A stretch of DNA of 33,620 nucleotides from an uncultured Gammaproteobacteria bacterium (GTDB lineage Bacteria > Pseudomonadota > Gammaproteobacteria > Poriferisulfidales > GCA-002705445). Position 1 is the stretch's first letter; every line of letters starts with the position of its first letter. Position numbers and translations under genes: made by a program. Under the pieces are notes generated by a model. The model did no database searches. It had not been told where the DNA came from and was given only the letters and a program-made list of their open reading frames with translations. Where the stretch lies: the NCBI GenBank assembly GCA_913050095.1, contig CAJXAV010000012.1:1-33620 (forward strand). Reading direction: 5' to 3'. Positions 1-11,185 of the stretch are shown here, piece after piece.

Positions 1-26
1 TAGCCAAATTACAAATGATATTATAC

Positions 27-1112
27 TTAAACGTTGTACCTAAATACAACAATATCTCCTTCTGCCACTTGATATTCTTTACCTTCTAGCCGCATTTTAC
101 CTTCATTTTTTGCGTTTACTGATCCTTTAAGATTTATATAATCTTCAAATGCTATAACTTCTGCCCTAATAAAACCTTTTTGAAAATCTGTATGAATTTT
201 ACCTGCTGCCTCTGGAGCTAAAGAATTTTTTTTAATAGTCCACGCTCTTGTTTCTGTTGGTCCAGAAGTAAAAAATGTGCCGAGATTAAGAATATCATAA
301 CCATGTTTTGCAACTCTATCTATTCCTGACTCTTCAAGATTGTATAACTCAAAATACTCTTTCTTTTCTTCATCACTCATCATTGATAAATCATATTCAA
401 TATTTGCTGAAATTATTATATTTGAAATATTTTTTTCTTTGCAATATTTCTTAACTTCTTCTGTATATTGATTTCCTTGTATTTCATCATCTCCAACATT
501 TAAGATAAGAAAAAATGGTTTTGCTGTTAAAAAGTTATATTGCTTTAGAAGGTCTTTATTATCTTTATATATTTGTTGAAGAAAATTACCGTCATTCAAT
601 TCTTTCTCAATTTCTTCCATAACTTTTAATTCTGGAATTATTGCTTTATTTCCTGTCTTAGAAAGTTTTTTAAGGCGCGCTAAGCTTTTTTCTACAACAG
701 ACATATCAGATAGTAACAACTCCGTATTTATTGTTTGAATATCTGAGATTGGATCTATTTTTCCTGAAACATGAGTTATATCGTCATTTTCAAAACATCT
801 AATTACATGAGCTATCGCATCAGTTTCTCTAATATTTGCTAAGAATTTATTTCCAAGACCTTCACCCTCTGATGCACCTGCTACCAGGCCAGCAATATCA
901 ACAAATTCTATAACTGCAGGAATAATTTTTTTTGGATTATCAATTTTGGAGAGATCTTTTAATCTTTTATCGTTAACTTCTACAATCCCAACGTTTGGAT
1001 CAATTGTGCAAAAAGGGTAATTTTCTGCAGCAACTTTATTTTTTGTTAAAGCATTAAATAAGGTAGATTTACCAACATTTGGCAAACCAACTATCCCGCA
1101 TTTAAATCCCAT
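27..1112 (-). CDS. ychF: Ribosome-binding ATPase YchF (Obg-family GTPase)
   Basis: 361 aa; GxxNVGKS P-loop (GLPNVGKST), DIAGLVAGASEGEGLGNKFL, C-terminal TGS-like end; adjacent to pth. Confidence 0.96.
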   Translation of the reverse strand: MGFKCGIVGLPNVGKSTLFNALTKNKVAAENYPFCTIDPNVGIVEVNDKRLKDLSKIDNPKKIIPAVIEFVDIAGLVAGASEGEGLGNKFLANIRETDAIAHVIRCFENDDITHVSGKIDPISDIQTINTELLLSDMSVVEKSLARLKKLSKTGNKAIIPELKVMEEIEKELNDGNFLQQIYKDNKDLLKQYNFLTAKPFFLILNVGDDEIQGNQYTEEVKKYCKEKNISNIIISANIEYDLSMMSDEEKKEYFELYNLEESGIDRVAKHGYDILNLGTFFTSGPTETRAWTIKKNSLAPEAAGKIHTDFQKGFIRAEVIAFEDYINLKGSVNAKNEGKMRLEGKEYQVAEGDIVVFRYNV

Positions 1113-1115
1113 AAA

Positions 1116-1709
1116 TTACCTCGTGTGCAAAATTTTTGTATATCTTTCGAATTCGCCATCAAGCAAGATATTTATATTATCAAATGACTCATTTATAGAA
1201 ATATTAATTTCAAGTTCTTCGTGTTTTGATGGGTTACTTAGAACGTGTCCATGAACTAATTCTTTTCTTCCAGGGTGCCCAACACCAATTCTCAATCTCC
1301 AATAATCTTTTCCCATATGATTAATAATATCTCTCAATCCATTATGCCCGCCATGACCGCCACCGAATTTTAATCTTACATCTCCGACATCCAAATCTAT
1401 ATCATCATGAATAACTAAAATACTTTGTGAATTAATTTTATAATATTTACTGAAACTTGATAAAGATTTACCGCTATCATTTATAAAAAAACTTGGTTTT
1501 ACTAAAAAGATTTGATCGTCATTATAATCTACTTTGCAAAAATGACTGCTTAGTTTTTTATCCTCGGATAATTTTACGTTATATTTGTCAAGAAACTTAT
1601 CTAAATACCAGTAACCAACATTATGGCGTGTTTTAAGAAGACTTTTTTCAGGATTGCCCAAACCTACAATCAATTTTATTTTTGGCAAACCATTATCATT
1701 ATTTGACAT
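1116..1709 (-). CDS. pth: Peptidyl-tRNA hydrolase
   Basis: 197 aa; LIVGLGNPE, TRHNVGYW, VIHDDIDLDVGDVRLKFGGGHGGHNGLRDI signatures. Confidence 0.96.
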   Translation of the reverse strand: MSNNDNGLPKIKLIVGLGNPEKSLLKTRHNVGYWYLDKFLDKYNVKLSEDKKLSSHFCKVDYNDDQIFLVKPSFFINDSGKSLSSFSKYYKINSQSILVIHDDIDLDVGDVRLKFGGGHGGHNGLRDIINHMGKDYWRLRIGVGHPGRKELVHGHVLSNPSKHEELEINISINESFDNINILLDGEFERYTKILHTR

Positions 1710-1727
1710 AGGGCTTTGATTAGATTT

Positions 1728-2420
1728 TTATTCTTCAGATTCTTTATCTTTGTCAGAATCATTATTTTCATCATTCTTCTGATCAGATGCAACTTCTGTA
1801 GCCTCAGGAGCTTCTGTTGGCTCTTCTTCTTCAACAACAGCTTTAGCTTTATGAATAACCACAACTGCCATATCAGAGGATTCTATATCACCATGTTGAA
1901 GAAGAGTAAGTTCTACACCATCTGGTAATTTTAATTCTGTTAAATGAATTGATTTGTCGATTGGTAATTCTGCCAAGTCTATAGTTATATTTTCTGGGAT
2001 ATTAGCTGGCAGACATACGACTTCTAATTCGGTTATTAAATGACTGACTATACCACCATCAACTTTTACACCAGGGGCTATATCTTCATTTATAAATTTA
2101 ATAGGAATTGTTACATTAATTTTTTCATCAGCTTTAATTCTTTGGAAATCCATATGCAATATTTCTCTTTTTGCTGGATGTCTTTGAATATCTCTTAAAA
2201 CAACCTGTTGTTTTTTACCATCTAAAGATATATCGAGTACTTGACTATAAAACGCATCATTTTCAAGATTTTTTGCAATCTCATACTTGTTTAATGAAAT
2301 AGCCTCTTCAGCAACGTTTGCCCCATATATTATGCCTGGGACCAACCCTTCTCTTCTTATATTTCTAGAAGAAGATGTTCCTTTTCTCTCTCTTTTTTGT
2401 GCGTTTACTATAAATTCCAT
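1728..2420 (-). CDS. rplY: 50S ribosomal protein L25 (CTC family, long form with acidic C-terminal tail)
   Basis: 230 aa; RKGTSSSRNIRREGLVPGIIYG, VVLRDIQRHPAKREILHMDFQRI; acidic tail EEEEPTEAPEATEVASDQKNDENNDSDKDKESEE. Confidence 0.93.
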   Translation of the reverse strand: MEFIVNAQKRERKGTSSSRNIRREGLVPGIIYGANVAEEAISLNKYEIAKNLENDAFYSQVLDISLDGKKQQVVLRDIQRHPAKREILHMDFQRIKADEKINVTIPIKFINEDIAPGVKVDGGIVSHLITELEVVCLPANIPENITIDLAELPIDKSIHLTELKLPDGVELTLLQHGDIESSDMAVVVIHKAKAVVEEEEPTEAPEATEVASDQKNDENNDSDKDKESEE

Positions 2421-2484
2421 ATCATTTTTTAAATAATTTAAGAGGGCGTATTATCAATTAAATTTGCTTTGAGAACAAGTTTTT

Positions 2485-3441
2485 TTACTCTGTAAAAAGG
2501 GAACTTAACGATTCTTCTGTATGAACTCTAATAATTGACTCAGCCAAAAGGTTTGATACAGATAATTGTCTAATTTTCTTACAAGCTTTTGCTTCAGAAG
2601 ATAAAGGGATTGTATCTGTAACAACTAACTCATCTATTTCGGAGTTATCAATATTTTTAATAGCATTTCCTGATAATACAGGGTGAGTAGCATAAGCCAT
2701 TACTGCTTTTGCACCCTGCTCTTTTAGTGCTACAGAAGCTTTTGCAAGTGTGCCTGCGGTATCAACCATATCATCTACGATTAAACATGTCTTTGAGCTA
2801 ACATCTCCGATAATATTCATTACTTCTGATTCATTTGCTTTTTCTCTTCTTTTATCGACAATAGCTAACTCATCGATACCAAGTTGCTTTGCAACTGCTC
2901 TTGCTCTAACAACACCGCCAGTATCTGGAGAAACAACAACTATATCTGGATATTTTTTTTTCCACATATCTGATATCAGAATGGGTGAGCCATAAATATT
3001 ATCTACAGGAATATCAAAAAAACCTTGCTCTTGGTCAGAATGTAAGTCGAGTGTAAGCAGTCTATTTGTACCAACAGTACTAATTAAATTAGCAACAACT
3101 TTTGCTGAAATCGGAACTCTCATAGATCTTGCTCTTCGGTCTTGTCTTGAATAACCAAAATAAGGTATAACTGAAGTTACTCGTGCCGCAGAAGATCTTT
3201 TGAGAGCATCTACTAAAATTAGCAACTCCATAAGGTTTTCATTTGTAGGATTGCAAGTTGACTGAATAACAAAAACATCTTTGCCCCTGACATCCTCATG
3301 AAGTTCTACTTGAACTTCTCCATCGCTAAATCTTCCTACTAATGCTTTTCCGATAGGAATTCCAATCTTTTTAGCAATTTTTTCAGATAAATCCTTGTTA
3401 GAATTTCCGGAAAATACTTTTAAAGTTTCGTAGTCAGCCAT
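2485..3441 (-). CDS. prs: Ribose-phosphate pyrophosphokinase
   Basis: 318 aa; [94 protein letters not shown]. Confidence 0.97.
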   Translation of the reverse strand: MADYETLKVFSGNSNKDLSEKIAKKIGIPIGKALVGRFSDGEVQVELHEDVRGKDVFVIQSTCNPTNENLMELLILVDALKRSSAARVTSVIPYFGYSRQDRRARSMRVPISAKVVANLISTVGTNRLLTLDLHSDQEQGFFDIPVDNIYGSPILISDMWKKKYPDIVVVSPDTGGVVRARAVAKQLGIDELAIVDKRREKANESEVMNIIGDVSSKTCLIVDDMVDTAGTLAKASVALKEQGAKAVMAYATHPVLSGNAIKNIDNSEIDELVVTDTIPLSSEAKACKKIRQLSVSNLLAESIIRVHTEESLSSLFTE

Positions 3442-3512
3442 TAGATTTAATTCTAGTTATGTTTATGAGTGCAATGATAATACAATTTGATTAAAAAAGA
3501 AGTAAAAAAAAC

Positions 3513-3588
3513 TGGCTGGGCCGGTAGGATTCGAACCTACGTATGTCGGGATCAAAACCCGATGCCTTAACCGCTTGGCGACGGCCCA
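3513..3588 (-). tRNA. tRNA-Gln (anticodon TTG), CCA encoded
   Basis: Reverse complement tgggccgtcgccaagcggttaaggcatcgggttTTGatcccgacatacgtaggttcgaatcctaccggcccagcca folds as a cloverleaf: 7-bp acceptor TGGGCCG/CGGCCCA, T-arm GGTTCGAATCC, 3' CCA. Location between prs and ispE as in Pseudomonas. Confidence 0.96.
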
Positions 3589-3608
3589 ATATTTAAATTA
3601 TATATAAA

Positions 3609-4439
3609 TTATATCCTATTTATACTGTGCACAATATAGGTTTGATATATCTTAGGAATAAACTCGCTAACTTGTTTAGCTTTTTCCTCATCATCAAAAA
3701 TTGAAAATACACAACTTCCTGACCCAGATACAAAACCATTATTATGTTCTCTTAACAAAGAAAGCAATTCCTTAATTTGTCTATATTCATAACACAATAG
3801 ATCTTCAAAACTATTAAAACCAATATTTTGATGCATATTATCTAAATTTATATGTTTAATACAATCTTTTATTTTATATTTGCTATACATTTCTTTTGAA
3901 GATACTTCTATTTTAGGGTAAATAATAAGAAAAAACTTTTTTTCAACTTCATGTTTGATTAAAGTCGTACCAGTATCTGTACCATAAGCTGATGAGCCTC
4001 CTATAAAAACAGGGACGTCTGACCCTAATGATTTGCCTAATCTGAAAAGTTCTTTTTCAGATAATTTGCATTTCCACAAATTATTTAATCCTAAAAGTAC
4101 AGAAGCAGCATTTGAACTCCCGCCTCCAAGACCTGCGCCAATAGGAATATTTTTATTTAATTTAATTGTGGCACCCGTATTGGTATTAAGATTTGCGTAA
4201 TCTTTCAATAATTTTGCTGCTCTAATACAAAGATTATCTGTTATTGATAAATTATCGTTATTAGAAAAGAATTTTATAGAAGAACCCGAATAATAATCCA
4301 AATGTATCTCGTCATATAGACTAATTAGCTGAAAATATGTTTCGATATCATGAAACCCATCCTTTCTTTTATTTACTATATTTAAGAATAAATTTATTTT
4401 TGCTGGGGATTTAATGGTTATCATTTTATCAATTTCCAT
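3609..4439 (-). CDS. ispE: 4-diphosphocytidyl-2-C-methyl-D-erythritol kinase
   Basis: 276 aa GHMP kinase; SPAKINLFL, IPIGAGLGGGSSNAA, VSGSGSCVFSIF. Start may be the internal ATG (MITIKSPAK), reducing overlap with lolB. Confidence 0.94.
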   Translation of the reverse strand: MEIDKMITIKSPAKINLFLNIVNKRKDGFHDIETYFQLISLYDEIHLDYYSGSSIKFFSNNDNLSITDNLCIRAAKLLKDYANLNTNTGATIKLNKNIPIGAGLGGGSSNAASVLLGLNNLWKCKLSEKELFRLGKSLGSDVPVFIGGSSAYGTDTGTTLIKHEVEKKFFLIIYPKIEVSSKEMYSKYKIKDCIKHINLDNMHQNIGFNSFEDLLCYEYRQIKELLSLLREHNNGFVSGSGSCVFSIFDDEEKAKQVSEFIPKIYQTYIVHSINRI

Positions 4440-4990
4440 TCCGCGATTTTAATCTCAAAAGAAATATTAAATAAGTCAATAATCATATTTGTTGGCATTA
4501 AATTATTATCATATTTTTTATAAAAAACTTCAAAATCAGGATTTCTCAAAATTTTATACAAACCGCTTTTATATCTTTCAGAATGTACGATATTACCAAT
4601 ATCGCCAGTTAAAATTCCAGATAAATTCAAAATAATTTTTTTAAAAGTATCTCTATTCATAATTTTTTCTAGTGCTTTCGCGTTCTTATCTTTTTTTACA
4701 TTTATTACATTAATTTCATTATTATTTATTTCTAAAGATATAATTTTACTATTAAACATGTTAAGAAAATTTAATTCTTTAGAATTTGCGTTATTATAAA
4801 AAATAAATCTTGATGCAATTTTTTTATCTTTGACTTCAAACTTTACCACACCTTTTGCAGAGTACTTTTCGTAGAATATACTATTTTTATTTTTTTCAAA
4901 AATTAAATTTTCTTTTTTTTTGAATATTTCTAAGCTTGAGCAACCTGATATTATAAAAAAGGAAAGAAGTATTATTATATTATATTTCAT
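4421..4990 (-). CDS. lolB: Outer-membrane lipoprotein LolB-like
   Basis: 189 aa; lipobox IISGC, LolB-like length and position between ispE and the TPR/hemA genes; sequence divergent. Confidence 0.7.
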   Translation of the reverse strand: MKYNIIILLSFFIISGCSSLEIFKKKENLIFEKNKNSIFYEKYSAKGVVKFEVKDKKIASRFIFYNNANSKELNFLNMFNSKIISLEINNNEINVINVKKDKNAKALEKIMNRDTFKKIILNLSGILTGDIGNIVHSERYKSGLYKILRNPDFEVFYKKYDNNLMPTNMIIDLFNISFEIKIAEWKLIK

Positions 4991-6737
4991 TTAATATTTT
5001 TTTTAGTTCAATTAATTTTTTATCTTTTGGATTTAATTTGATATGCTCTTTAAAAATTTTATTCGCTTCTTTATTTCTACCTAATTTTACCAGCAACTGT
5101 ATGACATGACTTACAATCTCTGGGTCATTATTTAATTCAAATGCTTTCATTAAATATTTTTCAGCTTCTTTATAATTTCCAAGTCTGTATAAAACCCACC
5201 CTTTACTGTCTAGAATTGCTGGATCATTTGGTTCTATTTTTAAAGCTTCATCTATATATAGATTTGCTTCATTCAAATTCATATTGTTATTAGCCCAGGT
5301 ATAACCAAGAGCATTCATTGCTTGAGCATTTTTTGGCTCCAGTTTTATTAATTTTTTAAGATCGCTTTCCATAAGATCAAAACGATCAATCTTTTCAGCG
5401 ACAAGTGCTCTAGTGTATAAAAAAGCCCCATTATCCTTATATTTTTTTATACCATAATTTATCCTTTCCATTGCATAGTCAAACTCATCTTGATTAAAGA
5501 ATATTTCCGTTTCAATTAAAATTAATCTGGACTCAATATTTTGGTTATTTTGAATTTTTTTATATTGATCTGAAAAAAATTTCTTTAAAGATGAAAAATT
5601 TCTGTCTTTTATTTTTATATCTGCAATCTCTTTTATAGAATTAATATAATTAATATTATCAACTTCAACATTTTTAAAATAATTTTCTGCAGAATTATTT
5701 TTATTCATTTTTACATTTAGTAATCCATATAAAAAATTATAGCTATTTATATCTTTTTCTTTTATAGAATTAATAAAAGTTTTTGCATCTGAAAATTTTT
5801 TTGCTTCAATATTCAGCAGAGCCATTTTCTTAGATGTGTCGCTATTGCTAAAACTAATTAACTTATTAGCAGACATAAATCTATAGTGCTCTATTGCTTC
5901 TGCATACTTTTTTTGAATAGTTAAAAGTCTTACATAATATTCATTTAAATTTAAATTTTTTGGCGAGTGATGCAAATAATCTTTTAATGTTTCTATAGAT
6001 AATTTTTCTTCTCCAAGTTCATAATAAGCATCTGCTAAAAAAATTCCCCATCTGCTTTCTTTTTTACTAAATTCTTTAAAGCTTTCTATGGTAGTTATAA
6101 TTTTTACTACTTCTTTATATTTTTTATTATCAAGAAGTATTTGGACATAATAAAAATTTGCAAGATATTCATCTTTATATTTTTCAAATACACTATCAAA
6201 TATTTGTTTTACTGCTTTGTCGTTAAAAACTTTTATTGTGTCATAAACTAATGCGAATTTATCTCTGTCTTTTGAAATTTTAATTGCTGATAATGTTTCC
6301 TGTGTTGCTTCCTTCACCATATTAAGAGCTAAATATATTGAGATTCTAATGTGTCTTACTTCTACTTTATCGCTTGCAATGTCCAGCCATCTTTCTGAAC
6401 TTTTTAACATTAATTTAAAGTCATTTGCATAACCAGCTAACTGAGTAGCTCTTTTAGCAACTTCGGGGTCATCAGATTTCTTAGAGATATTATGATATAT
6501 TTTTGCTGCTTCAAGATATTTTTGCTCTTTAAAAAGCAGCTCTGCTTCAAATGCCTTTTGCATTATTATGCTATCTGTATTCTCTTCATTAACTTTTAAA
6601 TATAATGATGATGCTTCGGACGTATTACTTAATGGATATGCAAGACTTATAAATAAAATATTTATAATGATGATATTTTTAAAAAACAGCCCTATTTTGA
6701 CAATATAGCTGCTATATAAACTTAAATATGTCTGCAT
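4980..6737 (-). CDS. TPR-repeat protein (type found between lolB and hemA in Pseudomonas)
   Basis: 585 aa; N-terminal hydrophobic segment, multiple TPR motifs (e.g. NAQAMNALGYTWANNNMNLNEANLYIDEALKIEPNDPAILDSKGWVLYRLGNYKEAEKYLMKAFELN). Confidence 0.82.
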   Translation of the reverse strand: MQTYLSLYSSYIVKIGLFFKNIIIINILFISLAYPLSNTSEASSLYLKVNEENTDSIIMQKAFEAELLFKEQKYLEAAKIYHNISKKSDDPEVAKRATQLAGYANDFKLMLKSSERWLDIASDKVEVRHIRISIYLALNMVKEATQETLSAIKISKDRDKFALVYDTIKVFNDKAVKQIFDSVFEKYKDEYLANFYYVQILLDNKKYKEVVKIITTIESFKEFSKKESRWGIFLADAYYELGEEKLSIETLKDYLHHSPKNLNLNEYYVRLLTIQKKYAEAIEHYRFMSANKLISFSNSDTSKKMALLNIEAKKFSDAKTFINSIKEKDINSYNFLYGLLNVKMNKNNSAENYFKNVEVDNINYINSIKEIADIKIKDRNFSSLKKFFSDQYKKIQNNQNIESRLILIETEIFFNQDEFDYAMERINYGIKKYKDNGAFLYTRALVAEKIDRFDLMESDLKKLIKLEPKNAQAMNALGYTWANNNMNLNEANLYIDEALKIEPNDPAILDSKGWVLYRLGNYKEAEKYLMKAFELNNDPEIVSHVIQLLVKLGRNKEANKIFKEHIKLNPKDKKLIELKKILNEI

Positions 6738-6805
6738 AATTGGTTATAATATACTTTGAAGGTTAATCAATCTACAAAAATGAAAGAATTTAATTGGTAA
6801 AGATA

Positions 6806-8068
6806 ATGAGCTTAGTAACCATAGGAATGAATCATAAAACAGCTTCTCTAGATCTTAGAGAAAAACTTTCTGTGGATAAAGACGAATCAGCAAAGATACT
6901 TAAGAAGCTTCACAGCATGCCTTTAATTGATGAAGTATTTCTTCTATCTACTTGTAATAGAACTGAGCTTTATTTTGAGATTGATGATTTACAATATGTT
7001 AATAATATTTCCAATTGGCTATTAAGACAAAAAGGACTTCTTATAGAAGATTTCGAAGATAATATGTATAGCTATTCTGACAGCTCTGTTGTTAGACATG
7101 CTTTAAACGTTGCATGTGGCCTAGATTCAATGGTAATTGGCGAATCCCAAATACTTGGTCAATTTAAAGATGCTTTTAATGAAGCTAATGATGCAGGCAC
7201 TATCGGCAAAAATTTGAACAGATTATTTCAGTATGCTTTTTCAACCGCAAAAGAAGTAAGAACAGATACTAAAATTGGAGCAAATTCACTCTCAATTGCA
7301 AATGTTGCAGTCTCTTTAACAGATCAATTTTATGATGACCTTTCAGATAAAAACGCTTTACTAATTGGAGCTGGGGAAACTATTAGCATAGCAGCAAAAA
7401 ATCTTAGAAAAAAAAATATTAATAAATTATATATTGCCAATAGAACATTAGAAAATGCAAAAAGTATTGCTGAAGAAGTTTCTGGAAGAGCAATATCATT
7501 AAAAGACATACCAGAAAAACTTAAAAATTCAGATATTGTGATTAGTGCGATAACTGGGAATGTCCCATTAATAGGTAAAGGAGCTATTGAAACATGCCTT
7601 AAACATAGGAAGCATAAACCAATTTATATGGTTGATTTAGGCGTCCCAAGAAATATAGAGTCAGAGGTAAAAGAACTTCCAGATATATTTTTATATACTC
7701 TTGATAACATACAAGATCTTATCAAAAAAAATTATAAGACAAGAGAAGAAGCGGCGATTGATGCTCAACATATTGTTGATAACAAAGTTGAAGAATATAT
7801 GAATTGGAGAAAGTCCCAGTCTGCTTTTTCAATAATTAAATTATATAGAGAGGATTGTGAAAATATCAGAAAAACATGTCTAGATAAATCCTTAAGTCAG
7901 TTGAAATTAGGTAAAGATCCAAAAGATGTAATTGACCAATTAAGTATTAATCTAACTTCAAAATTATCTCATAAGCCTACTCTTGCGCTAAATAAAGCAG
8001 GTCAGACTAATAACAGGAAATTAATTAATTTAGTTTGTGATATTTTCTTGATAAACAAGAAAAAATGA
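6806..8068 (+). CDS. hemA: Glutamyl-tRNA reductase
   Basis: [59 protein letters not shown]. The track start at 6794 is TTG; ATG at 6806 ([12 protein letters not shown]) is preferred. Confidence 0.95.
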   Translation: MSLVTIGMNHKTASLDLREKLSVDKDESAKILKKLHSMPLIDEVFLLSTCNRTELYFEIDDLQYVNNISNWLLRQKGLLIEDFEDNMYSYSDSSVVRHALNVACGLDSMVIGESQILGQFKDAFNEANDAGTIGKNLNRLFQYAFSTAKEVRTDTKIGANSLSIANVAVSLTDQFYDDLSDKNALLIGAGETISIAAKNLRKKNINKLYIANRTLENAKSIAEEVSGRAISLKDIPEKLKNSDIVISAITGNVPLIGKGAIETCLKHRKHKPIYMVDLGVPRNIESEVKELPDIFLYTLDNIQDLIKKNYKTREEAAIDAQHIVDNKVEEYMNWRKSQSAFSIIKLYREDCENIRKTCLDKSLSQLKLGKDPKDVIDQLSINLTSKLSHKPTLALNKAGQTNNRKLINLVCDIFLINKKK

Positions 8069-9147
8069 AAACATCATTGAGAAAAAAACTTGATGAAATC
8101 CATAACAAACATCACGAAATAGAAGAACTTCTCTCTGATAAAGATATAATTAATGATATGGATAAATATAAAAATTTATCTGTTGAATACGCACGATTAG
8201 AAGTAATAATTAAAGATTATAAAAAGTATTTAAATAACGAAGAGTCTTTAAAAGAATCTGAAGAAATTTCTAAGAATGAAACAGGTGAATTAAAAAAATT
8301 AGCTGAAGAAGAAATTAAAACAACAAAAGAAGAAATTTTACATCTTGAAAAAAATTTAGAGATTTCATTATTACCTGAAGATCCAAACGACAAAAGCAAC
8401 GTGTTTCTTGAAATTAGAGCAGGTACCGGTGGTTTGGAAGCTGCGATTTTTGCTGGTAATTTGTACAAAATGTATTGTCGATTTGCAGAAAGGCAAAATT
8501 GGCAAGTAGAGCTTTTATCTGAAAACGAAGGAGATAAAGGTGGATTCAAACTTGTAATTATTAAAATCTCAGGTGACAGAGCTTTCTCCAAATTGAAATT
8601 TGAATCTGGTGCGCATAGGGTGCAAAGAGTGCCTGAAACAGAGTCTCAAGGAAGAGTTCATACATCCGCTGCAACAGTAGCTGTGATGCCTGAAGTTGAA
8701 GAAATTGAAAATTATGATATCAGTCCAGATGATTTAAGAATTGATACATTTAGAGCAAGTGGTGCCGGAGGACAACACGTAAATAAAACAGATTCGGCTA
8801 TTCGAATTACACATCTTCCAACAGGAGTCGTTGTGGAATGTCAGGATGGAAGATCACAACATAAGAATAAAGCAAAAGCAATGTCTTTACTTCAAGCAAA
8901 ACTTTTAGATTCAGAAAGATCAAAACAAATGGATGAGCAGTCGCAAATGAGAAAAAAACTTGTAGGAACTGGCGATAGATCAGACAGAATAAGAACATAT
9001 AATTTTCCACAAGGAAGAATAACAGATCATCGAATTAATTTAACAGTCTATAATTTAGAAGATTTTTTGGATGGAAACATACTGACAATTATTACTCCTT
9101 TGATAAACGAATACCAAGCAGATTTACTTGCAAACAATGAAATCTAA
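8065..9147 (+). CDS. prfA: Peptide chain release factor 1
   Basis: 360 aa; [41 protein letters not shown]; overlaps hemA by 4 nt. Confidence 0.97.
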   Translation: MKTSLRKKLDEIHNKHHEIEELLSDKDIINDMDKYKNLSVEYARLEVIIKDYKKYLNNEESLKESEEISKNETGELKKLAEEEIKTTKEEILHLEKNLEISLLPEDPNDKSNVFLEIRAGTGGLEAAIFAGNLYKMYCRFAERQNWQVELLSENEGDKGGFKLVIIKISGDRAFSKLKFESGAHRVQRVPETESQGRVHTSAATVAVMPEVEEIENYDISPDDLRIDTFRASGAGGQHVNKTDSAIRITHLPTGVVVECQDGRSQHKNKAKAMSLLQAKLLDSERSKQMDEQSQMRKKLVGTGDRSDRIRTYNFPQGRITDHRINLTVYNLEDFLDGNILTIITPLINEYQADLLANNEI

Positions 9148-9757
9148 AATTATAGAATTTGAAAACTTTAATATAAAAACCGCAGATAAAGTTTTTTCTC
9201 CTCGCGAGGATGTTGAAATATTCCCGAAGGCAATAAAAGATATAATAAAAAATAAAAATCACATTATTGAATTAGGGACTGGAACAGGTGCAATAAGTAT
9301 TTCCATTGCAAAAAGTTTCAATAATGTAGAGATATTGGCAACAGATATAAACCCAAGTGCATTAGAAATTGCAACTTTAAACGCAAAACTTAATGATGTA
9401 AGTCACCTGATAAAATTTAAGAAATCAAATTGGTTTAAAGATATAAAAAATAAAAAATTTGATTTCATACTGAGCAATCCTCCTTATTTATCAAAATATA
9501 ATAGCTTTCATTATAAAGATTTATCGGATCCAAATAGTAGCTTATACTCTCAAGAAAACGGCTTATATGATATTTATAAAATCATAAAATCTGGCATAAA
9601 GTATTTAAATGATAATTCCTATATGGTAATTGAGCATTCTCATAATCAGACTCTATACTTGAAAGATTTCGCTAAAGCAAATGGTTTGCAATTTATTAAA
9701 TCAGAAAAAGATAATTTTGGCTTTAATAGGGTTTCGGTTTTTTCAAACAGAGTTTAA
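9137..9757 (+). CDS. prmC: PrmC/HemK-type glutamine methyltransferase, catalytic domain only (N-terminal domain absent)
   Basis: [28 protein letters not shown] (NPPY); about 206 aa from ATG 9137; overlaps prfA end; hemA-prfA-prmC synteny. Confidence 0.88.
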   Translation: MKSKIIEFENFNIKTADKVFSPREDVEIFPKAIKDIIKNKNHIIELGTGTGAISISIAKSFNNVEILATDINPSALEIATLNAKLNDVSHLIKFKKSNWFKDIKNKKFDFILSNPPYLSKYNSFHYKDLSDPNSSLYSQENGLYDIYKIIKSGIKYLNDNSYMVIEHSHNQTLYLKDFAKANGLQFIKSEKDNFGFNRVSVFSNRV

Positions 9758-11185
9758 GGCCTTTATAATTTTATCTTTAACAATGCTAGGATTAACACCT
9801 TTTATATTCTTAAGAACCTGGCCAACAAAGAATCCTAAAATTTTTGTTTTGCCGCTTTTATATTCATCAACTTGTTTTTTATTATTTTCTATAATATCAC
9901 TAATAGTTTGATCAATTAAATCATCATCATGTTCTTCGCTTGAATATTTTTGTAGTATTTCACTAACTGAATCCTTATTTAAAAATATTTCATCAATAAT
10001 TTTTTTAAGAGAATGCTTTGGAATTAATCCATTTTCAATTGCGTCAATAGTTTCACAAAAACTCTTTGGAAGATATGGATTTTCATCTAAAGAAAAGTTA
10101 TCTTTATTTATCTTTGGATATAGCGAAGAAATAAAATAGTTTATAATTTTTATCGGGTCAATTTTAGATATATCTAAAATTTCATCTACAATTTTTATAA
10201 AACTTGGTTTATTTAAAATTATATTTAATTGCTCGTCGGTTAAATTATATTCTGTTCTATAATATTTTTCTTTTACATCTGGGAGATCCGGTAAATCACT
10301 TTTAATTTGCGTTATATAATCGCTATCTATTTCTATAGGCAGTAAATCAGGATCTGGGAAATACCTATAATCATTAGCTTCCTCTTTAGATCTCATAGAT
10401 TTTGTTATATCTTTTTCTTCGTCATATAACCTAGTCTCCTGAATAACTTTGCTGCCTTCTTCAACTATATCTATTTGTCGTCTAATTTCATAATTTATTG
10501 CTTTTTCAACGAACTTGAATGAATTAATATTTTTTAATTCTGTTCTGGTACCTAATTGCTTGTCGCCTTTTTTATTTATGGAAACATTTGCGTCACATCT
10601 AAACGAACCTTCTTGCATATTCCCATCACATATTTGAAGAAAAGTTACGATACTATGAATTTTTTTCATATATTGAACGGCTTCAAGTGCTGATGAAATC
10701 TCAGGTTCAGAAACTATCTCCAAAAGAGGTGTGCCAGCTCTGTTTAAATCAATATATGTGCAGTTATTTTGTTCGCTATGAATTGATTTACCTGCATCCT
10801 CTTCGAGATGAGCTCGCGTGATATTTATTTTTTTTAAAATTCCTTTGTCTCCCTCTATTGTTATAAAACCGCCCTCTACTATTGGTAAATCTAGTTGACT
10901 AATTTGATAATTTTTTGGTAAATCAGGATAAAAATAATTTTTTCTAGCAAATATTGATTTTTTTGATATTGATCCATTTATTGCCAAACCAAATTCTATA
11001 GCTTTTTTAATTACTGACTTATTTAATACTGGTAAAGTTCCTGGCATACCAACATCTACATAAGATGCTTGTCTATTTGGCTTGCTTCCATATGCTGTTG
11101 AAGAAGATGAAAAAATTTTACTATTTGTTAAAAGCTGAACATGTATTTCTAAGCCTATGGTAGTTTGCCAATCATTCATTATCAA
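9743..11185 (-). CDS. gatB: Asp-tRNA(Asn)/Glu-tRNA(Gln) amidotransferase subunit B
   Basis: 480 aa; TTIGLEIHVQLLTNSKIFSSSS, YFYPDLPKNYQISQ, HLEEDAGKSIH, LDLNRAGTPLLEIVSEPEI-like, DYRYFPDPDLLP. Confidence 0.96.
   Translation of the reverse strand: MIMNDWQTTIGLEIHVQLLTNSKIFSSSSTAYGSKPNRQASYVDVGMPGTLPVLNKSVIKKAIEFGLAINGSISKKSIFARKNYFYPDLPKNYQISQLDLPIVEGGFITIEGDKGILKKINITRAHLEEDAGKSIHSEQNNCTYIDLNRAGTPLLEIVSEPEISSALEAVQYMKKIHSIVTFLQICDGNMQEGSFRCDANVSINKKGDKQLGTRTELKNINSFKFVEKAINYEIRRQIDIVEEGSKVIQETRLYDEEKDITKSMRSKEEANDYRYFPDPDLLPIEIDSDYITQIKSDLPDLPDVKEKYYRTEYNLTDEQLNIILNKPSFIKIVDEILDISKIDPIKIINYFISSLYPKINKDNFSLDENPYLPKSFCETIDAIENGLIPKHSLKKIIDEIFLNKDSVSEILQKYSSEEHDDDLIDQTISDIIENNKKQVDEYKSGKTKILGFFVGQVLKNIKGVNPSIVKDKIIKALNSV

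Noticed and set aside
1676-1928. ORFs 1676-1864 (-) and 1716-1928 (+) over the rplY C-terminus
   Set aside because: Alternate-frame readings of the acidic repeat-rich L25 tail; low complexity (KLK-, FFRFFIF-rich), not plausible genes.
3460-3512. Possible terminator or regulatory RNA between tRNA-Gln and prs
   Set aside because: Only AT-rich sequence with A-tracts; no supported hairpin.
8217-8591. 124-aa minus-strand ORF inside prfA
   Set aside because: Shadow ORF antisense to a strongly conserved prfA; no recognisable domain.
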